Assembly (NCBI RefSeq): GCF_008180445.1
Contig: NZ_VTER01000005.1
Span: 248,001-312,000, forward strand
Direction: 5' to 3'
Length of the DNA: 64,000 nt
Origin: Bacillus_AB infantis_B
GTDB lineage: Bacteria > Bacillota > Bacilli > Bacillales > Cytobacillaceae
This document shows positions 26,483 through 34,834 of the stretch, one piece after another. How positions within the stretch are numbered: the first letter of the stretch is position 1; each line of letters opens with the position of its first letter. The notes below the pieces were generated by a model. That model was given only the letters and a program-made list of their open reading frames with translations, made no database searches and was not told the DNA's origin. The position numbers and the translations under genes are program-made.

Positions 26483-27326
26483 GCCTCACACTATAAAACC
26501 TCATCGCCAGCAGGCTGCCTTCCGCCTCGAATACGCCTGCTGCTATCATTTTCTTCAATCGGTATTCAAGAAATCCATCCCCTACATACTGATCCAAACG
26601 CCCAAGCACGTCGCCAATCAGCCTTGCTGATTTCATGAAGTCCTTTTCCTTTTGCTTGGCATGCATCTTTTTGGCTCTGCTTTTTATAAATGTATCATAG
26701 TAGTCTTCCGGAAAGCTGTGGATCACCTGGTTTCTCCATACCCTTAGATTTGCTCTATCTTCTGAAAGTGTCAGCCACTCTTTTTCCAGATGTTCTCTAT
26801 CATGGTCTGTTAACCTTTTTCCATGTGGACCTTCCCAAATCAGCTTAAGCATCTCTGGGGATATTTCACCTGTATGCAATGGGGTAAATTTCTCTTTTTT
26901 ATCAGGAAACAGTTCTTCATATGCTTCTGTTGTGTTAATCGTTGTAATATCTATATCCTTTTCCATCAAAAGATACACAACAAACTGCAATCCCGTCTGC
27001 TCGTGGGCATTATCAGCATGCCAGATAATGACATGCGAGCCTTCAGGTATATCCTGTATCTGTATGATCGTCTTCTCAAACTTTTCCTGATATTCAGGAT
27101 ATTCCTCATAATCATCTCTGATTAAATCCTTCATCCATTCCATCCTGTTTTCTCTCCCGCTCTCTTCATGCAGCATCCAGACAGGACCAACTGAAAAAAT
27201 GTCCCTAAAAAACAAAACCCTCTCCTGCTCAAAAATACCCATATCCCTAAAGGCATTTTTCAAAGATCCAGCAGGGGACTCCCCAAACAAAATATGTATG
27301 CGATTCAAACCTCTCTCTTGTCCCAT
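26448..27326 (-). CDS. DUF1835/DUF3658 domain protein with REP-encoded C-terminus
   Basis: 292 aa, start ATG 27326 after AAGGAGG (the frame is open upstream through a REP but has no RBS there). The N-terminal DUF1835 part (IHILFGESPAGSLKNAFRDMGIFEQERVLFFRDIFSVGPV) is intact, as is the WHADNAHEQTGLQFV core. A C-terminal DUF3658-like region follows (LTDHDREHLEKEWLTLSEDRANLRVWRNQ). Function of these domains is unknown. The final residues RQGDRSLGSF are translated from a REP element, so the ancestral stop has been lost or replaced by the insertion. Neighbours are other unknown or zinc-binding proteins on the same strand. Confidence 0.85.
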   Translation of the reverse strand: MGQERGLNRIHILFGESPAGSLKNAFRDMGIFEQERVLFFRDIFSVGPVWMLHEESGRENRMEWMKDLIRDDYEEYPEYQEKFEKTIIQIQDIPEGSHVIIWHADNAHEQTGLQFVVYLLMEKDIDITTINTTEAYEELFPDKKEKFTPLHTGEISPEMLKLIWEGPHGKRLTDHDREHLEKEWLTLSEDRANLRVWRNQVIHSFPEDYYDTFIKSRAKKMHAKQKEKDFMKSARLIGDVLGRLDQYVGDGFLEYRLKKMIAAGVFEAEGSLLAMRFYSVRLRQGDRSLGSF

Positions 27327-27344
27327 GCTTGACCTCCTTCCCTT

Positions 27345-27410
27345 GAGCCAGGGGGACAGACCCCCTGGCCCAGTCTGAAAACGAGCCAAGGGGTCTGTCC
27401 CCCTGGCTCA
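27345..27410. repeat. REP-type bipartite palindrome
   Basis: GAGCCAGGGGGACAG...CTGGCCC, GAAAAC spacer, GAGCCAAGGGG...CCCTGGCTCA, immediately next to the stop of the SWIM-domain gene. Confidence 0.94.
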
Positions 27411-27412
27411 CA

Positions 27413-29080
27413 TCACCGTATCTTCTCCAGCTCATCCAAAAACGCCGGCTTTCTTTTATTATCTTCCATCAGCGTTTCAATAATTTCAGCCTGTTCCGGC
27501 TTTCCGACAATTTTCTTGAAACTATTTAACTTCCGGCAAACTTCCCGATATTGGCTTCGGTTGGATGCAGATTTTGATTCATTATAGATATATGCTCTGT
27601 ATATCCCGGTAACTTCTTCCTTATAATGTTTTGCGAGCTTTCCGGCATATCTTTCAATATAGCTGGGATTTTTCCGGACAAAGATCATAAGCTCTTCCGT
27701 ATCGTTTTCCTTTTCTATCAATTGAAGCAGCAGGCGTTCACTAAGCCATCTATTATTCCCCTTCAGCTCTTCCTTAAGCTCCTCATAAAACCGTTCATTC
27801 TCTTTTCCAAGCTCTTTCAGCTCCCCGTACAAGCCAAAGTCGCCATCTAAAAACATCTCTCTCGCCAATGATTGCTGCTCTTCTTTCCTTCCAAGGTCTT
27901 TATACGCTTTGTACCGGTATTCCTTCCAATTGGTTACCAGTCCAGGATACTCTCTATCCTGGTCCTCTCCAGCCAAAGAAACTTCGATGACTTTTTCATA
28001 ATGGCTTTCCTCCAGATATTTCTCCAGCAGCTGCTTTCTAAAGGAGGAAAAGTGCAGATGCTCCTGCATAAACTTCATCGCTTCCTCTGCCGGCCCATAC
28101 TGATCAAGCAGCTGGTATAACAGCTGAAGCAGGTTTTCCTTCCTGTATTTCGAATACCTATCATCCGGCGCTTCTCTTAGTAGCTGGGACTCAATAATAT
28201 TTCTTAATTGTTCTCTATAATAATCAGTCGAGGCAAATATCAGACAAATTTGGAGAAGGTCAATCTGGAATTCGTCCCAGCCATCAAACATGTTACTATT
28301 TGCAGCCTTCAATAGCTTGTTGAACACCACTTCCCCCTGGTCACTTCCAGCAGCATCCATGGCGATTTCCTCAATCTTCTCGAGAGTCCCCTTGATTAGA
28401 AAACCAACGTCCCCATCTGAATCATCTGTATATTGAAAGGAAGCTATAGCTTCCTCCAGAAGTAACAAAGAAATATCTGCAGCCAGCTCCGGATCACTGA
28501 CATCACCCGCTTTTTCGAGGACTGTTTCCAGCTCAACCGTAAACCGGCCAGCGTTTCTGGAAGTAATAAACCCGCCCCTGCCTTTATACTCCCTCACAAT
28601 ATCCTTGATCAGCTTTTTGCATGCCTTCAGCTCTTGTTCACTGTCCCCCTCTACATATTTCATTAAGAGTTTTCTTTCAAGCCCTTTATCATGAAAGGTC
28701 GCTTCCATGATGATGTGAATTAATTCTTCCTTTGATAAATCAGTCAGGATATCTTTCAGAACCGGAACTTTCTCAGTTTTTTTCACTGCCCTTTGTTCCG
28801 TCCTAACTCCATCCAACATTCCCGCCAGCTGATAAAAAGCTGCAGCCTGGTGCTTGCAGATCGGGCCATAGTCATAGGGACAATCACATTCCGAATCGGC
28901 AATCTCCCCATCTTCCTCAATCTCTACCCAAACCTCATACATATCCGTCCCCTCCGCTTGGAAAAAATACTTATTTTCAGCATTGGTTTCTATATGCTCC
29001 AGGCGCCCGTCTATATAATAATCATGCCCTCTGTCGAGAATCGTGGCATCAATTGCATTTTTAAAATTGCTTAATTTCAT
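27413..29080 (-). CDS. SWIM zinc-finger family protein, 555 aa
   Basis: The N-terminus carries the SWIM zinc finger CDCPYDYGPICKHQAA (CxC-x9-CxH, about residues 59-75), a fold linked to nucleic acid or protein contacts and often found beside helicases; here there is no helicase next to it. The remainder is a long helical, TPR-like solenoid (YEKVIEVSLAGEDQDREYPGLVTNWKEYRYKAYKDLGRKEEQ). Soluble. Start ATG 29080 after GGGAGGATG. It ends three bases from a REP. Role unknown; may act with the RQC-minor-1 and zinc-ribbon genes downstream. Confidence 0.88.
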   Translation of the reverse strand: MKLSNFKNAIDATILDRGHDYYIDGRLEHIETNAENKYFFQAEGTDMYEVWVEIEEDGEIADSECDCPYDYGPICKHQAAAFYQLAGMLDGVRTEQRAVKKTEKVPVLKDILTDLSKEELIHIIMEATFHDKGLERKLLMKYVEGDSEQELKACKKLIKDIVREYKGRGGFITSRNAGRFTVELETVLEKAGDVSDPELAADISLLLLEEAIASFQYTDDSDGDVGFLIKGTLEKIEEIAMDAAGSDQGEVVFNKLLKAANSNMFDGWDEFQIDLLQICLIFASTDYYREQLRNIIESQLLREAPDDRYSKYRKENLLQLLYQLLDQYGPAEEAMKFMQEHLHFSSFRKQLLEKYLEESHYEKVIEVSLAGEDQDREYPGLVTNWKEYRYKAYKDLGRKEEQQSLAREMFLDGDFGLYGELKELGKENERFYEELKEELKGNNRWLSERLLLQLIEKENDTEELMIFVRKNPSYIERYAGKLAKHYKEEVTGIYRAYIYNESKSASNRSQYREVCRKLNSFKKIVGKPEQAEIIETLMEDNKRKPAFLDELEKIR

Positions 29081-29097
29081 GTCCCATCCTCCCTTAT

Positions 29098-29163
29098 GGG
29101 CCGGGGGGACAGACCCCCTGGCCCATTCTCAAAACGGGCCGAGGGACCTGTCCCCCTGGCTCT
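29098..29163. repeat. REP-type bipartite palindrome
   Basis: GGGCCGGGGGGACAG...CTGGCCC, AAAAC spacer, GGGCCGAGGGACC...CCCTGGCTC. Lies between the SWIM gene's start and the anti-sigma gene's end. Confidence 0.92.
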
Positions 29164-29187
29164 CGAGGCATCCCTGCCACCGCTCCC

Positions 29188-30324
29188 CTACCAATTCCAC
29201 AGCCTCTTCTCCCCTATCTTCGCGCTCCCCACCCAATCTTCCTCTTTCAGCTTCAAGAGTTCCTTCGATGGGCCGGTTACAACTGCACCGTAGAGCCGGA
29301 CGCCATTTTTTTCAACGTAATCGATCTTGGCTATCAGCTCTTCTTTTGATTGCCAGTGGAGATGCTCGGTCCTGCCCCGGTATTCCTCAATCAAGTGAAG
29401 GGCCTTCAAAAATTCCGCTTCCCTTTTTTCACCGTCTCCATATGACTTCATGCTTTCTGTTTCGCTGGTCTCTGCCGAATATCCTCCTAATAATCCTTTT
29501 TTCTCTTCTTTTGATACTGTCTTAAAGTCAGACCTGAAACCATAACCCATATACGGGAATCCAAAGGGCTCAGAGGGTCCTATCGGATTGCTCTCACGCT
29601 CGTTTTCCCGCCCTGTATCCGCAGCCATCCAGACGGGCATCATCTCTTTATCTTCCATCTTTTTCAAAAATTCGTCTGTGCTCATATAATCTGTGAAGGT
29701 GATATACAATTCCGAGACCGTTCCTTCGGGTAATTTTTCCAGCTGATCGAAACCATCCTGGATTCTATAATTCACAACGTTCTCCGGATAAAAGAAAAAT
29801 GGTCTTTCTGAAAGGCTATCCGGCAGATCGACAGTGAAAAAGCCAAACAGGAATTTCGTCTGGAACTGCACCACCGTTTCGCTTTCCCTTCCTATCATCT
29901 TCCGAAGCTCGCCCTCATAGTCCATGGTAAAAACACCGCCGTTCATCGAGGTGCTTCCGATTGTTATATTCGGCTGGGTCGTTTCAACAGCCGCCTTGAT
30001 GACATCCGAATAAACGTCCTGACGGCTGGGACTTCCCCAAGAATAAAAAATAGCCGAGGTAACCCAGCCGACAATCAGAAACAGCAGAAGCAGCGATAAA
30101 GCCGTCCACGCATTCTGCAGGCGGGCCTTCCACTTTCCTTTCTTTACCAGCTTCTTCTCAAGTGAAGGTCCCTTTTCCGGTTCCTCTTCCGAACCCATCA
30201 ATGAATCTAAATAGGATTGATATAATTCCATTTTATCCAATTCTTTTTCCACTTCTTCAGTTTCTTCCTTAGAAAGCAGCCCATTACTATAATCCTCAAG
30301 CTTTTTCTTAAAATCCTCACTCAT
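29188..30324 (-). CDS. Membrane anti-sigma factor, YhdL-like (partner of SigM-like factor)
   Basis: 378 aa. N-terminal cytoplasmic helices (MSEDFKKKLEDYSNGLLSKEETEEVEKELDKMELYQ) are of the Sigma_reg_N type. One membrane helix (ALSLLLLFLIVGWVTSAIFYSW, about 90-112) precedes a large external Sigma_reg_C-type domain ending KIGEKRLWNW. In B. subtilis the homologous YhdL holds SigM inactive at the membrane until cell-envelope stress. The ATG at 30324 overlaps the sigma gene by eight bases and has GAGAGGGGTG upstream; the longer frame to 30402 lies inside the sigma gene and is rejected. Confidence 0.88.
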   Translation of the reverse strand: MSEDFKKKLEDYSNGLLSKEETEEVEKELDKMELYQSYLDSLMGSEEEPEKGPSLEKKLVKKGKWKARLQNAWTALSLLLLFLIVGWVTSAIFYSWGSPSRQDVYSDVIKAAVETTQPNITIGSTSMNGGVFTMDYEGELRKMIGRESETVVQFQTKFLFGFFTVDLPDSLSERPFFFYPENVVNYRIQDGFDQLEKLPEGTVSELYITFTDYMSTDEFLKKMEDKEMMPVWMAADTGRENERESNPIGPSEPFGFPYMGYGFRSDFKTVSKEEKKGLLGGYSAETSETESMKSYGDGEKREAEFLKALHLIEEYRGRTEHLHWQSKEELIAKIDYVEKNGVRLYGAVVTGPSKELLKLKEEDWVGSAKIGEKRLWNW

Positions 30325-30820
30325 CTTCTTCACCCCTCTCAAAATCGCGCAGCTTCTTCCTCGCCCGGAACACCAGCAATCTTGTATTGGATTCTGATAC
30401 ACCTAAGATTTCTGACGCTTCCCTGTATGTAAAATCATGCACGGTCACAAGAAGCAATGCCTGCTTATGCGGCTCCGGCAGCCTCTGCATCCGTACTATC
30501 ACCTCGCCTAGCTTTTCCTGCTGAAAAACGAGATGCTCCACAGATGCTCCATTGTCCTTCAGCCCAGTGAAAAACTCATCAGATGTAATGCTTTCTTTCT
30601 TCCGCTTCCGGATATGGTCTATATACGCATTCTGAGCAACCCGGAAAAGCCACGGCCTGACCTTCTCATCATGCAAATCTTCAATATGCAAATACGCGCG
30701 GTAAAACGTCTCCTGCATCATATCCTCCGCAGTAGCCCGATCCGCAGACAGAGACAGCAAATAGCGCAGCACATCCCTCGCATACTCCTCATACAAACCA
30801 TCCAAAGTCAACTTCGCCAT
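30317..30820 (-). CDS. ECF sigma factor, SigM-like
   Basis: 167-aa ECF sigma factor. Region 2 reads DRATAEDMMQETFYRAYLHIEDLHDEKVRPWLFRVAQNAYIDHIRK, very like B. subtilis SigM. Region 4 is LPEPHKQALLLVTVHDFTYREASEILGVSESNTRLLVFRARKKL. It should direct RNA polymerase to cell-envelope stress genes. ATG 30820 after AGAGGGGGGTG. It is co-transcribed with and translationally coupled to the anti-sigma gene. A near-perfect ECF promoter lies upstream, indicating autoregulation. I leave the symbol open because other ECF factors (SigX, SigV, SigW) share much of this pattern. Confidence 0.9.
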   Translation of the reverse strand: MAKLTLDGLYEEYARDVLRYLLSLSADRATAEDMMQETFYRAYLHIEDLHDEKVRPWLFRVAQNAYIDHIRKRKKESITSDEFFTGLKDNGASVEHLVFQQEKLGEVIVRMQRLPEPHKQALLLVTVHDFTYREASEILGVSESNTRLLVFRARKKLRDFERGEEDE

Positions 30821-30841
30821 TCGCCACCCCCCTCTGCAGTA

Positions 30842-30869
30842 TACACGGATGAAAAAGGAAATTGTTTCA
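30842..30869 (-). promoter_or_regulatory. ECF-type autoregulatory promoter of the SigM-like operon
   Basis: Minus strand -35 TGAAAC (30869-30864), 16-base spacer, -10 CGTGTA (30847-30842). This is the known SigM/SigX/SigW-type pattern (TGAAAC-N16-CGT) and lies 22 bases before the sigma start codon. Confidence 0.85.
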
Positions 30870-30891
30870 TGAGAAATAACATTTTTTGTTT

Positions 30892-30994
30892 GGGCCGGGG
30901 GGCTGGGTTCCTGGCCCGGATTAGGGCAGGGCCAGGGGGTCAGGTCCCCTGGCCCAATTTCAAAAAGAGCCAGGGGACCTGTCCCCTTGGCTCA
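30892..30994. repeat. REP-type palindrome cluster in a divergent intergenic region
   Basis: A degenerate GGGCCGGGGGGCTGG...GGCCC unit, then GGCCAGGGGGTCAGG...CTGGCCC, A-tract spacer, GAGCCAGGGGACC...CTTGGCTCA. Unusual in that it lies between two divergent promoters rather than behind a gene. Confidence 0.9.
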
Positions 30995-31013
30995 AAAGAT
31001 CCGCGGCTCGCAG

Positions 31014-31039
31014 GTCACAAATCTCCCCGTTCAACCGTC
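31014..31039 (+). promoter_or_regulatory. ECF41-type promoter of the oxidoreductase/sigma operon
   Basis: GTCACA (31014-31019) and CGTC (31036-31039) are separated by 16 bases. The known ECF41 target promoter has TGTCACA at -35 and CGTC at -10. The downstream operon encodes an ECF41 factor, so this is probably its own target. Confidence 0.75.
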
Positions 31040-31071
31040 TTAAAAATGAATTCAAATCAGGAGGGATATTT

Positions 31072-32358
31072 ATGACTCAGAATCATTGGGATGCAGTCAT
31101 CATAGGCGGCGGTTTAGCCGGCCTTGTTTCAGCAGCTGTTTTAGGAAAAGCCGGGATGAAGACTCTGCTGCTTGAAAAAGCGAAATCTGCCGGGGGACGC
31201 GCAAAAACGGATATCGTCAGCGGTCAGTATTTTAATATTGGACCGCATGCCATTTATAAAAATGGCAAGGCTGTGCCCATCCTCAAAGAATTGGGTGTAG
31301 AGATTAATGGCAGTGCCCCTAAGATAGGCGGTTTGTTAATGGATGGCCACGAATGTTTTACGGCGCCTTTTTCACCAACCGGATTCCTGCAATCAAAGCT
31401 TTTAAACTGGAGAGAAAAAATAGAATGGATAGGGATTCTGCGCAGGGTTCAGAAGCTGAAGCCAGGCCAATTCAGCAACCTCACCTTCCAGCAGTTCGTG
31501 GACGAAACAACACAGACACCTAATATCCAGAAGCTTCTTTTTACACTTGGCCGTCTTGTGAGCTACTCCCATGCTCCTGAGCAAATCAGCGCACGCGTCA
31601 TGCTGGCCCACATGCAAATCGGCATGGGCGGGGTAATCTATGTGGATGATGGGTGGCAATCCATTATTGATCAGCTGTACAACCAAGCCGTCACAAACAA
31701 TGTTCAAATTCAGACCAGTGCAAATGTGAATAAGCTTACTGCATTGGACAACGGCGAGTGGCAGGTGGCCGTACACAATCATGAACCCATCCTTTGCCAA
31801 AACATCATTTATACCGGCCCCCCTCAAGCACTGAGTGGTCTGCTCAGCGAATCCAGCCAGCTCCCTTTCAATCAATTTGAACCGATCAAAGCGGCTGCAT
31901 TGGATGTTGCATTAACCAAGCTTCCCAATCCGGAAAACCTATTTGCAATGGGAATTGATGCACCCTACTATTATTCTGTTCACTCTAACTATGCCCGGTT
32001 GTCACAGAAAGGAGAAAGCACCATTCTCCATGTGCTGAAATACCACCATCCCAATGAGTCCATTGATGCTACTGAAGAAAAAAGGAAGCTGGAGAATTTT
32101 TTAGAGGTATTACAGCCTGGCTGGCAGAAATATATCATTACGAAGAGATGCCTTCCGCAAATAACGGTGAATGGCCGATTGCCAAAGACCGGAGACGAAT
32201 TACTATTTTTCCGCGGCCAGGCCATCCTGCCGGGACTCTATACTGCGGGAGATTGGGCTTCAGCATCTTTCATCCTGTCTGAAGCTGCAGCAGAAAGCGG
32301 AAAACAGGCCGCTTTGGAAGTGATCGATAAAGAAATGAGGATCAAGCATGCAAATTAG
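31072..32358 (+). CDS. FAD-dependent oxidoreductase, phytoene desaturase/amine oxidase-like
   Basis: 428 aa. N-terminal Rossmann motif VIIGGGLAGLVSAAVLGKAGMKTLLLEKA with GxGxxG and the E binding ribose (residues 8-36), then GGRAKTD. The C-terminal FAD-binding block is LYTAGDWASASFILSEAAAESGKQAA. The overall plan is like CrtI/CrtN or protoporphyrinogen oxidase, but no carotenoid genes are near. It is the first gene of an operon with an ECF41 sigma factor; such sigma factors typically control a neighbouring oxidoreductase or epimerase, so this is probably the regulon's main target. ATG follows AGGAGGG. Substrate unknown. Confidence 0.88.
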   Translation: MTQNHWDAVIIGGGLAGLVSAAVLGKAGMKTLLLEKAKSAGGRAKTDIVSGQYFNIGPHAIYKNGKAVPILKELGVEINGSAPKIGGLLMDGHECFTAPFSPTGFLQSKLLNWREKIEWIGILRRVQKLKPGQFSNLTFQQFVDETTQTPNIQKLLFTLGRLVSYSHAPEQISARVMLAHMQIGMGGVIYVDDGWQSIIDQLYNQAVTNNVQIQTSANVNKLTALDNGEWQVAVHNHEPILCQNIIYTGPPQALSGLLSESSQLPFNQFEPIKAAALDVALTKLPNPENLFAMGIDAPYYYSVHSNYARLSQKGESTILHVLKYHHPNESIDATEEKRKLENFLEVLQPGWQKYIITKRCLPQITVNGRLPKTGDELLFFRGQAILPGLYTAGDWASASFILSEAAAESGKQAALEVIDKEMRIKHAN

Positions 32359-33208
32359 CAATGAGGATTATGTGCTGTATAAGCCGTTATTATTTTCTCT
32401 CGGCTACCGCATGACCGGCTCCGTCTCAGAAACAGAAGATCTGATCCAGGAAACCTTCCTCCGGGCCTATCAGCTGCCTGAACTGGAGGTTGAGAACAAG
32501 AAGGCTTATTTATGCAGGATGATGACAAACCGCTGCATTGATTTTTTAAGATCTGCCAAGGTAAAAAGAGAGCAGTACATCGGTCCCTGGAACCCGGAAC
32601 CCCTCCTGCAGCCCGGAGACCAGCGCACCGATCCATCGGAAATCCTTATGGAAAAGGAGTATTTAAGCATCGCCTATTTACGGATGATGGAGCATCTCAC
32701 CCCGCATGAGCGGGCTGTTCTGCTGCTGCGGGAAGCATTCGGTTTTTCATATTCGGAGATTAGCAGAATGATTGAAAAAACAGAAGAAAACTGCCGCAAA
32801 CTGTTCAGCCGCTCCAAGCAGAAAATGGCGGCAGCAGAAGGAGAAAGCCTGGATTATCAAAGGAACCTCTCACTGATCCAGCGCTTCATCCTCGCCTTCC
32901 AAACAGAGCGTACAGAAGACCTGCTCGAACTCATCTCAGAAAATGTCACACTCTACTCCGACGGCGGCGGAAAAGTCAAAGCCGCAGTACGCCCGATTCT
33001 CACTCGCCAGCGGGTATTGGCCTTCTTACAGGGAATTACACGTAATTTACCCGATGAAGTGCAGTTCACTCTCACCACTGTCAATGCCCAGCCTGCCATG
33101 GTCAACTACATGAACGGCCGCATCCACAGCACAATAAGCTTTTCAATCTTTGATAATTGTATTGCAGAGATTTATATTACTATGAATCCGGAGAAGCTTG
33201 GGGGATAG
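32348..33208 (+). CDS. ECF41 family sigma factor (SigJ-like) with SnoaL-like tail
   Basis: 286 aa, longer than ordinary ECF factors. Region 2: GSVSETEDLIQETFLRAYQ with YLCRMMTNRCIDFLRSAKVKREQYIGPWNPEPLL (the P-x-P linker typical of ECF41). Region 4: LTPHERAVLLLREAFGFSYSEISRMI. The C-terminal extension folds like SnoaL in the family and replaces a separate anti-sigma factor. It carries the family motifs DGGGK (YSDGGGKVKAA) and NPDKL (here MNPEKLGG, at the very end). Overlaps the oxidoreductase by 11 bases, so coupled. RBS GAGGATC. The stop TAG runs into a REP. Confidence 0.93.
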   Translation: MQISNEDYVLYKPLLFSLGYRMTGSVSETEDLIQETFLRAYQLPELEVENKKAYLCRMMTNRCIDFLRSAKVKREQYIGPWNPEPLLQPGDQRTDPSEILMEKEYLSIAYLRMMEHLTPHERAVLLLREAFGFSYSEISRMIEKTEENCRKLFSRSKQKMAAAEGESLDYQRNLSLIQRFILAFQTERTEDLLELISENVTLYSDGGGKVKAAVRPILTRQRVLAFLQGITRNLPDEVQFTLTTVNAQPAMVNYMNGRIHSTISFSIFDNCIAEIYITMNPEKLGG

Positions 33209-33272
33209 AGCCAGGGGGACAGACCCCCTGGCCCAATTCAAAAAGAGCCATGGGGACAGACACCGTGGCTCA
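33208..33272. repeat. REP-type bipartite palindrome between convergent genes
   Basis: GAGCCAGGGGGACAG...CTGGCCC, CAAAAA spacer, GAGCCATGGGGACAG...CGTGGCTCA. Its left base is the last base of the + strand TAG and its right end is the TGA of the minus-strand gene, so it fills the whole convergent gap. Confidence 0.95.
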
Positions 33273-33830
33273 AAATTGAACTGGACTATAAAGGCCAAAA
33301 ATAATAGCCACAACGAATGAAAGGATAACAGCAATAGCCATTTGCTTGCCAGTTTTATAAAAGATGATGCATAGAACCATATACATCATTAACTCTTCTA
33401 CATAAGATACATACACATAAAATAGACCTATTCCCAGGGAAAGGCTTAATAAAAGTCCCATCGGGAGAGCTGGCAGGACAAACGCTAGACGCGGGCCATT
33501 CTTAGCTTTCCAAACAACAATTGCCAAGAAAGGCGAGGCAATCGCTGCACTGCCCCACAGAAGAAAATAACTCGTTGGAAAAAATCCGAATAAATAGGCG
33601 GAGTACACATAATAACTTATCAGCATGCCGATGAAGAACAGGAACGTATTCAGAGCCGCTCGTAACAATGTTTTACTATACGCAGCCAAAATGGTCCCGA
33701 TCAACACCCAAATGCCGAGCCTTGTAAAAATATCCCCTGAATAGCTTAGAAAATAACTCCCCCAATGCCCATCAACAGAGACTGTATCTAAATACTTGGC
33801 TATTGCCCCCAGTGCTATTCCAAAGACCAA
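33270..33830 (-). CDS. Polytopic membrane protein (DUF6518-like?), N-terminus frame-disrupted
   Basis: About five or six membrane helices (e.g. LGIWVLIGTILAAYS, TFLFFIGMLISYYVYSAYLFGFF, LALPMGLLLSLSLGIGLFYVYV and KQMAIAVILSFVVAIIFGLY), opening with FGIALGAIAKYLDTVSVDGHWGSYFLSYSGD. This recalls DUF6518 membrane proteins, with modest confidence. The only start in frame is a TTG at 33830 with no RBS. The ATG at 33870 has GAGGTG upstream and encodes MNKL, after which a one-base shift (GTTAACT) leads into LVKYRYILSLVFGIALG. The real gene thus probably spans 33270-33870 with a one-base insertion. Stop inside a REP. Confidence 0.7.
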   Translation of the reverse strand: MVFGIALGAIAKYLDTVSVDGHWGSYFLSYSGDIFTRLGIWVLIGTILAAYSKTLLRAALNTFLFFIGMLISYYVYSAYLFGFFPTSYFLLWGSAAIASPFLAIVVWKAKNGPRLAFVLPALPMGLLLSLSLGIGLFYVYVSYVEELMMYMVLCIIFYKTGKQMAIAVILSFVVAIIFGLYSPVQF

Positions 33831-33904
33831 GCTTAGTATATATCGGTATTTTACTAGTTAACTTATTCATTTGGCACCTCAATATGGGACGGAGCCCTCG
33901 TTTT

Positions 33905-33970
33905 GAACCACCGGGACAGACCCCCTGGCTCAGTCTCAAAAAGAGCCAACGGACCTGTCCCCTTGGCTCA
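33905..33970. repeat. REP-type bipartite palindrome
   Basis: GAACCACCGGGACAG...CTGGCTC, CAAAAA spacer, GAGCCAACGGACC...CTTGGCTCA. It lies between divergent genes (33870 minus and 34114 plus). Confidence 0.9.
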
Positions 33971-34113
33971 TTCTATAAATATCACTTTACCATAAAGAAT
34001 TTTATAAAAGGAAAAACTTTCTTTAATTGTAAAAACTTTATATCTAAATAACAAATATCTACGAGCACATGATATGATATATACAAACTTTTCAACTACA
34101 AAGGTGAGCGATA

Positions 34114-34758
34114 ATGAAGCATACTGGTAAAATCATCGGAAGTTTGAGTTTGTTATTATTTCACTCCGTATATATCCTCTATTACTATCTCCGTGATAGA
34201 GAAGTAGAGCCTCTGGATTTGTATACATATCCCTTATTAATCTGGTTTGGCTATTGGGCTGGCAAACAGTATGACAAAGTTAGATTTTATTCGGAGAAAG
34301 ATGAACTGACAGGGACATACAATCGAAGATATATCTTAAGCAACTTTAAAAAATTATCTAACCTAACAGAAAGAATGAACAATAAACTTTTCGTAGTAAT
34401 AGTTGATTGTGATAATTTTAAAGTGATTAATGACACCTTTGGGCATTTTACAGGCGATATGATTTTGACTAAAATCAGCAAAGCATTTGCTGAAACAGCA
34501 AGACAAAGTGATATCGTCGCCCGCTGGGGTGGTGACGAATTTCTGCTGATCGGACAATCCAATGACGAAACAGAAATGCAAACCGTTCTGCAAAAACTCG
34601 AAGAGAAAATAAAAGATCTATCTAAGGAAGTAAAAATGCCTATTACACTTTCTATTGGATCTGCCCTCTATCCAGATGACAGCAAAAACTTATTTGAGTT
34701 AATCAAGATTGCTGACCACCATATGTATAGCAGTAAGAATTCAAAGAAAGCCTTGTAG
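34114..34758 (+). CDS. Membrane-anchored diguanylate cyclase (GGDEF)
   Basis: 214 aa, makes c-di-GMP from GTP. Two short membrane segments lie at the N-terminus (IIGSLSLLLFHSVYILYYYL and LYTYPLLIWFGYWAG). The GGDEF domain follows: DELTGTYNRRYI, VDCDNFKVINDTFGHFTGD, RWGGDEFLLI, LSIGSALYPDD. The inhibitory I-site RxxD is present as RQSD, five residues before GGDEF, so product inhibition is likely. Start ATG after AAAGGTGAGCG. Lower GC than neighbours. A REP follows the TAG at once. Confidence 0.93.
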   Translation: MKHTGKIIGSLSLLLFHSVYILYYYLRDREVEPLDLYTYPLLIWFGYWAGKQYDKVRFYSEKDELTGTYNRRYILSNFKKLSNLTERMNNKLFVVIVDCDNFKVINDTFGHFTGDMILTKISKAFAETARQSDIVARWGGDEFLLIGQSNDETEMQTVLQKLEEKIKDLSKEVKMPITLSIGSALYPDDSKNLFELIKIADHHMYSSKNSKKAL

Positions 34759-34834
34759 GAGCCAAGGGGTCAGGTCCACTGGCCCATTCTCAAAAAGAGC
34801 CAAGGGGCCTGTCCCCTTGGCTCTTCTTGGCTCT
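34759..34834. repeat. REP-type bipartite palindrome between convergent genes
   Basis: GAGCCAAGGGGTCAGG...CTGGCCC, CAAAAA spacer, GAGCCAAGGGG...CTTGGCTC and an extra TTCTTGGCTC duplicate end. The + gene's TAG is directly before it and the minus gene's TAG (TAGAGCC) overlaps the right end. Confidence 0.93.
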
